The position numbers and the translations under genes were made by a program. Shown here in pieces: positions 7,783-14,552 of a stretch of 64,000 nucleotides of DNA. The DNA lies in NCBI RefSeq assembly GCF_002104475.1, contig NZ_NBOF01000001.1:1054001-1118000 (forward strand), written 5' to 3'. The DNA is from Cognaticolwellia mytili (GTDB lineage Bacteria > Pseudomonadota > Gammaproteobacteria > Enterobacterales > Alteromonadaceae). Under the pieces are notes generated by a model, which did not search any database, had not been told where the DNA came from, and saw nothing but the letters and a program-made list of their open reading frames with translations. The stretch's first letter is position 1. Each line of letters starts with the position of its first letter.

Positions 7783-8162
7783 CCATTTTCTACAAAAACT
7801 ACAGTAGACTCTTTGAAGTTGATATTTAATTTACTTGATTCCGTTAATTTTAATAAACGCAACTTAAGTCGTTTATCCATTTGATTTAGAGGTTCACACT
7901 GTTTTTTGTAAGGCCCATTAGGTAGATCCCAATCAAAAACATAAAAGCCTAATTTACTGTAATCTAAGAAAACATCTGAACTCCCCCAGTTAGGAGATTC
8001 TAAAGAATTCGAAATATCATCATGTTTAGAGAAAATATCGAGTACATATTTAGGAACAAAACCTTCTCCAGCAGTTGAAAATAAACCGAAGTTGCCCTCG
8101 GAATCGATTGCATACCAATCGAACTCTCTACCTTCGATTTCTTCTTCATAGATTCTGCTCAC
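7776..8162 (-). CDS. Hypothetical protein, integron cassette
   Basis: A 128-residue soluble acidic protein. The start is GTG at 8160-8162, with GGAG about twelve bases upstream. The N-terminus, DWYAIDSEGNFGLFSTAG, resembles a motif seen in small unannotated proteins, some encoded beside polymorphic toxins, but this is not enough to name a function. The stop codon lies inside attC site 12. Confidence 0.65.
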   Translation of the reverse strand: MSRIYEEEIEGREFDWYAIDSEGNFGLFSTAGEGFVPKYVLDIFSKHDDISNSLESPNWGSSDVFLDYSKLGFYVFDWDLPNGPYKKQCEPLNQMDKRLKLRLLKLTESSKLNINFKESTVVFVENGI

Positions 8163-8194
8163 TAGAAAGTTAACTCCTAACTTATGTTGGCATA

Positions 8195-8291
8195 TAACGC
8201 CCCACTAAGAGGCAAATAATAGTTGGTTATAATAGAGAGCGAAGCGAACAAAACCAACTGTTATTTGTCCTGCTTGAGTGGCTTGTTATGT
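8195..8291 (-). repeat. attC site 13 (attI-proximal)
   Basis: TAACGCCCC at 8195 to GTTATGT at 8291, with inner arms GTTGGTT and AACCAAC. It closes the first cassette next to the integrase. Confidence 0.92.
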
Positions 8292-8585
8292 GTAAATATT
8301 TGGGAGTACGAGTCCCATTACTATGAACACAAAACCAACAAATTGAATAATTAAGTCCAATTTACGGTAACTAGTCTCAGGCATTACAGAAAACGAAGCC
8401 TTCTTGGTAAAAAAGTCAGAAGGAAGTAATCGAAGACTAGAATAACCCATGCAACAAAAACCAAGTCCTAACAGAATGCTAGAAGGCATTGATTGATAGA
8501 TACCAGAAGTGAGGCTTACTATTGCAGTGCCAAACCAAAACAAGCTTGGTCAATGCATTCCTTTTTTACTTTCTGCTGTAGACAT
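8286..8585 (-). pseudogene. First-cassette membrane protein with nonsense mutation
   Basis: An ATG at 8583-8585 with AAGGG seven bases upstream starts a frame that meets TGA at 8550-8552 (codon 12) and then stays open to 8286. Replacing TGA by TGG (Trp) would give a continuous 99-residue protein. Without readthrough, only a TTG at 8541-8543 could restart it, giving 85 residues. The product has two hydrophobic segments (SMPSSILLGLGFCCMGY and LDLIIQFVGFVFIVMGLVL), so it would be a small inner-membrane protein. No family is recognised. The lesion is in the cassette nearest the promoter. Confidence 0.65.
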
Positions 8586-8603
8586 TTAATAATCCCTTAC
8601 ACA

Positions 8604-8680
8604 TAACAACTTATTAGTAGGATTAGATCACGCTTTCTTTTAGTGTGTCTGTCCTAAAAACATATAAAATTTCATTTTAA
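8604..8680 (-). other. Probable attI site region
   Basis: The first cassette ends upstream of its ATG at a GTTATGT core (minus strand, 8604-8607 TAAC on the plus strand). The sequence beyond is not attC-like and separates the array from the integrase gene, as attI does. Only the crossover core is visible; the limits are a guess. Confidence 0.5.
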
Positions 8681-8707
8681 TATACTTACATTTAGCTTTA
8701 TCTTCAA
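8679..8707 (-). promoter_or_regulatory. Putative cassette promoter (Pc)
   Basis: On the minus strand TTGAAG (8702-8707) and TATATT (8679-8684) are separated by 17 bases and point into the array from the integrase side. Position and spacing fit an integron Pc promoter; strength is unknown. Confidence 0.4.
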
Positions 8708-8726
8708 TACCTTAATCTAATTTCAA

Positions 8727-8783
8727 TCTCCTTTTCATTCGAGAAAGCGAGACTAATTCTCGGTTTCTCGAATGAAAAGGAGA
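8727..8783. repeat. 57-base near-perfect hairpin between attI and intI
   Basis: Arms 8727-8746 and 8764-8783 are perfect 20-bp inverted repeats. Inside, after one G/G mismatch, CGAGA (8748-8752) pairs with TCTCG (8758-8762), leaving the five-base loop CTAAT. There is no T-run, so it is not a standard terminator. Confidence 0.85.
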
Positions 8784-8794
8784 ATGCGGCCAAA

Positions 8795-8810
8795 CTGTAT
8801 AAATAAACAG
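8795..8810 (+). promoter_or_regulatory. LexA (SOS) box upstream of integrase remnant
   Basis: CTGT, eight A/T bases, ACAG: a perfect 16-base LexA operator 25 bases before the integrase ATG. SOS control of integron integrases by LexA is established for class 1 and Vibrio integrons, and this site has the expected position. Confidence 0.8.
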
Positions 8811-8835
8811 TTAAAAAGAAATAAAAGAGAAAGTA

Positions 8836-9372
8836 ATGAAATCTGACTTTCTGTCACATATTAAAGAAAATATGTGGACTAAGCAGTACGCTAAAAGAAC
8901 GAGCAAGTTATACTTATATTGGATTAAAGCCTATATTATATTTATTGATAAAAAACACCCAAATAATTGTCACAATAGTGCAGTTGAACGCTTTTTGAAC
9001 TACCTTTCGCACTAAGTAGAAAATACCCTAACGCACGAAAGAGCTCGGGTGGCACTATCTATTCCTTCAAAAAGGCTAAGTATCAACTTTTAAGTGAATG
9101 CTATTCGACGCCATCATATTAATGAAATGGCGATTAGAAAAACTATAAAAGTTGCTTCAATAAAGGCAGGTCTTGATAAACATATTACTTGCCACGCTGT
9201 ACGCCACTCTTTCGCAACACATTTACTAAAGCGAGGCGCCGATATTCGCACAGTCCAAGAACAATTAGACCACAGTGACGTTAAAACAACGCAAATTTAT
9301 ACTCATGTTATAGAATGCGGTGCTGATAGCGTTACTAGCCCATTATCTGATCTAATAAATACGCGTAATTGA
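8836..9372 (+). pseudogene. intI: Integron integrase, inactive remnant
   Basis: The ATG at 8836 opens 59 codons (KSDFLSHIKENMW, then a YLYWIKAYIIF helix and FIDKKHP) that match the N-terminus of Vibrio-type integron tyrosine recombinases, ending at TAA 9013. A short segment follows containing WHYLF in a shifted frame (about 9047-9061), a second in-frame TAA at 9091 where relatives have Glu, and an intact C-terminal part of 92 codons to 9372. The C-terminal part keeps RRHHINE, the [13 protein letters not shown] box, and the TQIYTH catalytic Tyr region. About 140 middle residues, including the first catalytic Arg, are gone. It cannot make a working recombinase. Confidence 0.9.
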
Positions 9373-9780
9373 TACCATTTCAATCTTAATAGCTATTATT
9401 GCTCGATAATTTCGCCTGCATTATTCTACTTACGAGCATGCATGCCCTAATCAATCAAGCGGCTTGTTCTTGAACATTTACCCTAGCTTAAAATTGATCA
9501 ATAACTTATTACATTTGGCACAATTTAATAGAGTTTATGCCTAAGAAAATTCAATATATACATTATGTTTATCGAATAGAAAGCTGAACAACTGAATTCG
9601 CTATTCAGCTTGTTACTAGATATGTTTTTTAGATAACAAAGATATGCATTGTAAGTTTACGTGCTTGATTTTGTAGAGTAATTGCTTAATAAAAACTAAA
9701 AAAATAGTTTATGTAGGTATTTAATTATTATAAGAAATATTTTGAAATTTTAGGTAGGTGTATACTTGCATTAAATAAAT
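9373..9780. other. Noncoding gap between integrase remnant and tRNA cluster
   Basis: 408 AT-rich bases with no credible gene. A weak AAACTA/TAGTTT hairpin (about 9694-9710) lies downstream of the minus-strand tRNA genes and might help end their transcript, but it has no GC stem. Confidence 0.5.
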
Positions 9781-9857
9781 TGGCGGAGTGGACGGGACTC
9801 GAACCCGCGACCCCCGGCGTGACAGGCCGGTATTCTAACCAACTGAACTACCACTCC
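9781..9857 (-). tRNA. tRNA-Asp (GTC), copy 5 of the transcript
   Basis: Read on the minus strand the gene starts GGAGTGG, has the anticodon loop CTGTCAC (GTC), a GGTTCGAGTCC T-arm, and ends CCACTCC-G-CCA. It is 77 bases with CCA encoded. Confidence 0.97.
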
Positions 9858-9900
9858 GCGTATTTATTTTTGAGTTTTAGGACTCAACCTTTGAAACAAT

Positions 9901-9977
9901 TGGCGGAGTGGACGGGACTCGAACCCGCGACCCCCGGCGTGACAGGCCGGTATTCTAACCAACTGAACTACCACTCC
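9901..9977 (-). tRNA. tRNA-Asp (GTC), copy 4 of the transcript
   Basis: Identical in sequence to the other four copies, including the encoded CCA. It starts 120 bases from the neighbour nearer the integron. Confidence 0.97.
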
Positions 9978-10028
9978 ACACTTCTTGTTCCTATAAATTT
10001 TGAAAGGATTTATAACCTTTGAAACAAT

Positions 10029-10105
10029 TGGCGGAGTGGACGGGACTCGAACCCGCGACCCCCGGCGTGACAGGCCGGTATTCTAACCAACTGAACTACC
10101 ACTCC
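10029..10105 (-). tRNA. tRNA-Asp (GTC), copy 3 of the transcript
   Basis: Identical copy. The 51-base spacers on both sides are themselves nearly identical, which points to tandem duplication of a 128-base unit. Confidence 0.97.
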
Positions 10106-10156
10106 ACACTTCTTGCTTCTGTAAGTTTTGAAAGGGCTTACAACCTTTGAAACAAT

Positions 10157-10233
10157 TGGCGGAGTGGACGGGACTCGAACCCGCGACCCCCGGCGTGACA
10201 GGCCGGTATTCTAACCAACTGAACTACCACTCC
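10157..10233 (-). tRNA. tRNA-Asp (GTC), copy 2 of the transcript
   Basis: Identical copy within the same 128-base repeat spacing. Confidence 0.97.
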
Positions 10234-10284
10234 ACACTTCTTGCTTCTGTAAATTTTGAAAGGATTTATAACCTTTGAATTAAT

Positions 10285-10361
10285 TGGCGGAGTGGACGGG
10301 ACTCGAACCCGCGACCCCCGGCGTGACAGGCCGGTATTCTAACCAACTGAACTACCACTCC
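10285..10361 (-). tRNA. tRNA-Asp (GTC), promoter-proximal copy
   Basis: Identical copy; first in the transcript, about 40 bases after the likely start point. Confidence 0.97.
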
Positions 10362-10401
10362 ACACATCAATCGTTGCTTTCAACACAACTCGTTGAATGC
10401 G

Positions 10402-10436
10402 GCGGGAATAATACGGTTAAGATTCGGTGCCGTCAA
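10402..10436 (-). promoter_or_regulatory. Stable-RNA promoter for the tRNA-Asp cluster
   Basis: On the minus strand TTGACG (10431-10436), 17 bases, TATTAT (10408-10413), then the GC-rich discriminator TCCCGCCGC. This is the classical layout of tRNA/rRNA promoters under ppGpp (stringent) control. Confidence 0.75.
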
Positions 10437-10528
10437 CCAGTTTTTTCTATTCATTTGTCTATATGCCTAATTGATAAGCAATCCGACGTTTTTAACCGCA
10501 AAAACGCCGATAAAAATACGTTAAAATA

Positions 10529-11965
10529 TTATTTCTTCGTCTTTTTACGACGCATTACTAAAAATAAAATACCGGCAAGCAATACAACTAACATATTCCC
10601 AGCAACAATATATATCATTGTTTCTTGCTGTTTAGCGGCAATTTCAGCTTCTTGTACTGCTTTTGCTTGTGCTAATTCTTGTTTCAATTTTTCTGCTAGT
10701 TTCTCAGCGTCAGCTATTGCTCGAGCATTCTTCTGTTCAGTACTCAGCTCTGTACCATTAAGTGATGGCACAAGTGGGCCATCAATACCCTCAACATTAA
10801 AGCTAAACTCAGATACCTTGGCTCGGAATTCCCTACCACTCGTTGTTTCACCAAACACACTAATTTTAACGCGATGTATGCCAGGCTCAGTAAAAGCAAT
10901 ATTATGAATTCTTGACTTCCCTTTTCCTTCCATCACCGAAAAAGGTTCCACTTGTCTGTCAGGAAAGGTAATTTTACCTTGAATTAAAACACTATCAGCT
11001 AAAACGTAGCTTTCATCAATGGCAAAAGTTACTACGTGGAAACCTTTTTTATTTTGTGTGGTTTCTACTGAAATAGTAATAGGGTTTTTTTGTACAATTA
11101 TTGGTGTTTGTCTTAACTCTCTCGTTGCCATTGGCATTTTAATAATATAAATAGGCTCCCACTCACCCGGAGCAAAGTCTAATTCAAATTCGCCAGTAAA
11201 AAGGCTGTCATTAGCGTGTTCATCTAAATCTCTACCGTCATCACGAAATGAGGCTAATTTAATCGGCTCGGCACCAAAATTATCAAAATTAGCGTTGTTG
11301 GTACTAAAAAAATCTACATCAAGCACCAGTACATCATTAAATGCAGGGTTATCAATCGCCAATTCACCATTAAATAAACGCCCTTCCATTTTAAGCGTTT
11401 CACCTTGTAATATGATATTAGGTATTGGGGTCACTTCTAACTTTATCTCTGAAACCACCATGATTTTACTATTATGTTCAACTTGACCAATCACCTGCCA
11501 AGGTCCAATCATAGGTGATTTTATTTTGATCATGTCAAAGGTTCGATCATCAAACCATTGCACCTTATCTTTTGGTGCAGTGTTTATTTTTAACTTTGAG
11601 CCGTCTGGGCGTACTAAAATAACTGGTGGCGTACCACTGCGACGATAAAATAAAAAAGTAACTTCTTCTAATTCAGCATCAATGCGAAAGCGATTGTCGA
11701 AATAAGGGATCTGGTTTGTAACATTATCACCTTCATAATAGTCAATTTCACCTTTTAGCTGTTGTGCGTTTACACTCAAAGTGGCAGCAACAGCTAAAAT
11801 AAAACCTGCGATAACGTTGCTAGCTGAAGCTTGATTAAGTGAGCTTATCATTTTAAAGGCGCTTTTTTTTATCGCATTAAGCGCCGGTATGCTTGATGCT
11901 GTTATCTTTGTGTCAACCATCACCACTTCTGCCATTATTTCTTTTTCTGTGCCTATTTCTGCCAT
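10529..11965 (-). CDS. TIGR03503 family membrane-anchored protein
   Basis: A 478-residue protein. It has a hydrophobic segment near residues 49-66 ending ATLSVNAQ, a large beta-rich exported region with repeated immunoglobulin-like strands, a charged coiled-coil stretch at about 410-445 (AEKLAEKLKQELAQAK), one C-terminal membrane helix and a KKTKK tail. Order and sequence match the TIGR03503 family, whose function is not known. The listed start overlaps dnaQ by 13 bases; a later ATG at 11851 would give a better signal peptide but has no clear ribosome site. It lies between dnaQ and the tRNA-Asp genes and probably shares the dnaQ transcript. Confidence 0.8.
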   Translation of the reverse strand: MAEIGTEKEIMAEVVMVDTKITASSIPALNAIKKSAFKMISSLNQASASNVIAGFILAVAATLSVNAQQLKGEIDYYEGDNVTNQIPYFDNRFRIDAELEEVTFLFYRRSGTPPVILVRPDGSKLKINTAPKDKVQWFDDRTFDMIKIKSPMIGPWQVIGQVEHNSKIMVVSEIKLEVTPIPNIILQGETLKMEGRLFNGELAIDNPAFNDVLVLDVDFFSTNNANFDNFGAEPIKLASFRDDGRDLDEHANDSLFTGEFELDFAPGEWEPIYIIKMPMATRELRQTPIIVQKNPITISVETTQNKKGFHVVTFAIDESYVLADSVLIQGKITFPDRQVEPFSVMEGKGKSRIHNIAFTEPGIHRVKISVFGETTSGREFRAKVSEFSFNVEGIDGPLVPSLNGTELSTEQKNARAIADAEKLAEKLKQELAQAKAVQEAEIAAKQQETMIYIVAGNMLVVLLAGILFLVMRRKKTKK

Positions 11966-12687
11966 AACGGCGTAGCCCCTTTTTCACTAACAATAGCTAA
12001 ACGCTTTTCATGTTCTTCTAGTTCATCGGCCGTGGCATGTAAAACCTTTAGTTTTGAGCGGTTTATATTTACCCTGCGAATAGCGTTGGCATCTGCATTT
12101 TTGCCATCACCTGAGTGTAAATTCAGTGTTTCTTGCTTACGCGTCATTTCAATATAGACAAACGCTAACAACTGGGCATCAATTAGTGCCCCGTGATAAG
12201 TACGATCTATAAGCTTATCAACTTTATAAAAACGCGCTAAATAATCTAACGTTTTAGGTGAGCCAAATTCGTCTTTCGACACTTTTAAAGTATCGGTTAC
12301 ACTACAAATATCTGTCGTTTTTGGTAAGCCCGGTACCATGGCAAACTCATGATCCATAAAACCAACATCAAACTTAGCATTATGAATAACAAGGCGAGCA
12401 CCTTTAATAAAATCTACAAACTCTTGCCCTACTTGTTCAAATACTGGTTTATCTTGCAAAAAGTCATCCGTTAAGCCATGAATATTGATAACTTCTTGTT
12501 CCATCACCATTTGCATGCCATAGGCCATTGGCTTGACATATACATGATAGTTACGACCTGTTAATTGACGGTTGACCATCTCCACACAACCAATTTCAAC
12601 AATACGATGTCCTTCGCGAGGATTAATACCAGTGGTTTCCGTATCAAGAATAATTAATCGTTCGTCTTGGCTATTTTCATCAATCAA
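11953..12687 (-). CDS. dnaQ: DNA polymerase III epsilon subunit (proofreading exonuclease)
   Basis: A 244-residue DEDDh 3'-5' exonuclease. The first motif LDTETTG (Asp15, Glu17), the HNAKFDVGFMD motif near residue 100 and YHGALIDAQLLA near 165 supply the catalytic acids and His. It removes mismatched bases during replication as part of the polymerase III core. The start is TTG at 12685-12687, with AAAGG nine bases upstream; no in-frame ATG fits. In enterobacteria dnaQ lies next to rnhA and a tRNA-Asp gene; here tRNA-Asp is kept nearby but no rnhA is present in the upstream gap. Confidence 0.95.
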   Translation of the reverse strand: MIDENSQDERLIILDTETTGINPREGHRIVEIGCVEMVNRQLTGRNYHVYVKPMAYGMQMVMEQEVINIHGLTDDFLQDKPVFEQVGQEFVDFIKGARLVIHNAKFDVGFMDHEFAMVPGLPKTTDICSVTDTLKVSKDEFGSPKTLDYLARFYKVDKLIDRTYHGALIDAQLLAFVYIEMTRKQETLNLHSGDGKNADANAIRRVNINRSKLKVLHATADELEEHEKRLAIVSEKGATPLWQK

Positions 12688-13004
12688 GTGCTTTACCTTT
12701 CTTTAAATCGTTTTTAATTTTTTAGGGCCTGTTGACCTTTTAAGATTGTTTTTGTGGCCATTCGTTAGGTATTTATACAGTGCAGAGTCTTTACCATGTT
12801 GTTATTACACATAAAAAGGTGATAACGCTGTAAAAATACTCAATAAACACTGTCCAAAGAATTCGGCTAAAAGCCGCTTTACTTTTTGTTGAATAATCTT
12901 TATTTAGAATGACTAGCCTACACACTACTAGTCTCAATTAAAACGCTTTTATCTAGCACAAAATTTAACCGCAAAACATCAATTGCACCTAACTACTATG
13001 ACTA
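12688..13004. other. Noncoding gap with imperfect inverted repeat
   Basis: No gene is visible. GTATTTATACAGTG (12769-12782) and CGCTGTAAAAATAC (12836-12849) form a 12/14 inverted repeat with a 53-base spacer, and a GGCTAAAAGCC hairpin follows at about 12864-12875. The stretch may be a small mobile or REP-like element. Confidence 0.4.
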
Positions 13005-13496
13005 TTATTTTTCAGGGAGTTGCTCTGGAAATTCTGCTAAATTAATAGCAAAACGTTTACTCAATAATATATAAGTAATAGCACTAATGACCAAGGAGCT
13101 ATGCACCAACAACCAAGATATGGACTGTAGTTGCCAAATAAAAAATCCCAGTACGGTGATCAACAAGTCAAATAATAGTGCAATAATTAATAGCAAATGG
13201 CATCGTTGCCAACTACTTCGCACCCAACTTGCAGCGTTCGGTCGGCGTAAGCTTAGTACTAGGACGACAAATAAACCGACAACACCTGAAAATAAGCTTA
13301 AATAAAATAGTGATGTTTGCGGAAAAACCCATTGAATAATCCCCACATGGTCACGCATATTAGTCACCGACATAATCCAGGTAATATAAGCACGCAATAC
13401 AAATAATAAAATTAAATAAATACCAGGCGCCAGTTTCAAACAATCAAAATTGTCAAAATGTTTAGGCAAAAAATTAGCATAATGCTTAGCGGTCAT
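13005..13496 (-). CDS. DUF2919 (YfeZ-like) inner membrane protein
   Basis: A 163-residue protein with four hydrophobic segments (about 24-43, 62-82, 96-118 and 124-145). The N-terminus, with its CLKLAPGIYLILLFVLRAY segment, and the order of helices match DUF2919 proteins. Function unknown. It lies 31 bases downstream of the DUF599 gene on the same strand, so the two are probably co-transcribed. Confidence 0.75.
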   Translation of the reverse strand: MTAKHYANFLPKHFDNFDCLKLAPGIYLILLFVLRAYITWIMSVTNMRDHVGIIQWVFPQTSLFYLSLFSGVVGLFVVLVLSLRRPNAASWVRSSWQRCHLLLIIALLFDLLITVLGFFIWQLQSISWLLVHSSLVISAITYILLSKRFAINLAEFPEQLPEK

Positions 13497-13527
13497 GAGG
13501 GGTTAACTTTTCAATTGCGTTATTGTT

Positions 13528-14265
13528 TTATATTGAGTCATTCTTTGGTGGGTGCCTTAATGCTCTTTCATGCTCTAAGTACTGCTGCCCTAGTGTGATA
13601 GCTTTCACCGCTTTCGAATGAAACTCTCGATTGTATAAGGTATAAACTACAAATAGGCTAGCAATAATAAAAATCATCGGATGAAAAAACCAACATAAAG
13701 CCGCTATTGAGAAATAATAAGAACGAAGACCATAATTGTATGAATGAGCCGCTTGATCTTGTACCACCGCCATTTGCTCAGCATATTGTTGCAAATTTTT
13801 ATTACTGCCACTGGAGTCATACGGGCAAGCCCCAATCATCACATTAACAAAGCCATATTGACGCATCGACCAAGTAAACTGAAAAAATGCCATAACAAAT
13901 ATCAACGCCAATAAGCTTAACTTTAATTGGATCATGACATGGTTAGGGAATTCAGCATAAGGAATCGATTCAATAACTGACTCTAAACGCTCAACTTGAG
14001 AAAACAAAGTTAAAACACCCGCTAATATTAATAATGTCGAAGAAGCGAAAAATGCAATATTTCGCTCTAGGTTTGCGAGTAAAGCGGCCTCACTAACACG
14101 AATGTCACGACCAATAACTTCATACATCCAGTGAATTCGATGTTGATGCAAACAACGTGCGACACAGTTAGTTGTTTTGGCTTTTTTACGTGCAAACCAG
14201 GTATAACCAACCCAACAAATAATAAAACAACTTATGGCAGCAACATCAAGCAAGGAAAATGGCAT
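13528..14265 (-). CDS. DUF599 family inner membrane protein
   Basis: A 245-residue protein with a short N-terminal helix, a cytoplasmic loop (about 25-65), then helices near 70-90, 110-130 and 175-205. The motifs HQHRIHWMYE, AALLANLERNIAFFASSTLLILAG and YNYGLRSYYFSIA are those of the DUF599 family, found in many marine gammaproteobacteria. The role is unknown. ATG start at 14263-14265. Confidence 0.85.
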   Translation of the reverse strand: MPFSLLDVAAISCFIICWVGYTWFARKKAKTTNCVARCLHQHRIHWMYEVIGRDIRVSEAALLANLERNIAFFASSTLLILAGVLTLFSQVERLESVIESIPYAEFPNHVMIQLKLSLLALIFVMAFFQFTWSMRQYGFVNVMIGACPYDSSGSNKNLQQYAEQMAVVQDQAAHSYNYGLRSYYFSIAALCWFFHPMIFIIASLFVVYTLYNREFHSKAVKAITLGQQYLEHERALRHPPKNDSI

Positions 14266-14552
14266 GTTTCGTATAAAGACTTATGATAATAAACAAAGAT
14301 GAAGTTATTATGCGCTAGAAGTTTTTAAGATTCGAGCGATTATTACTGAATATTGGTCGAATGCTCAACAAATGAGAAATATTGAGTCGTATTGATAAAT
14401 TAACAATAGATAGTATATACACGTAATAGCATGTTTAGTATTTGAACGTGTGAATACAGCAAGTTATCGAATTTACTTTGACACCTAGACTAACTTTATT
14501 CAGCATCAGCACATAGTTGTAATTTTTTGTAACCCGTTTAGATGGAGCTTCA

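Noticed and set aside
487-8291. CRISPR array
   Set aside because: The repeats are about 95-100 bases, fold on themselves and are separated by genes of different lengths, which is the pattern of attC sites.
9780-10022. Plus-strand frame with repeated WTGLEPATPGVTGRYSNQ
   Set aside because: It is the antisense of the tRNA-Asp genes, a well-known false ORF.
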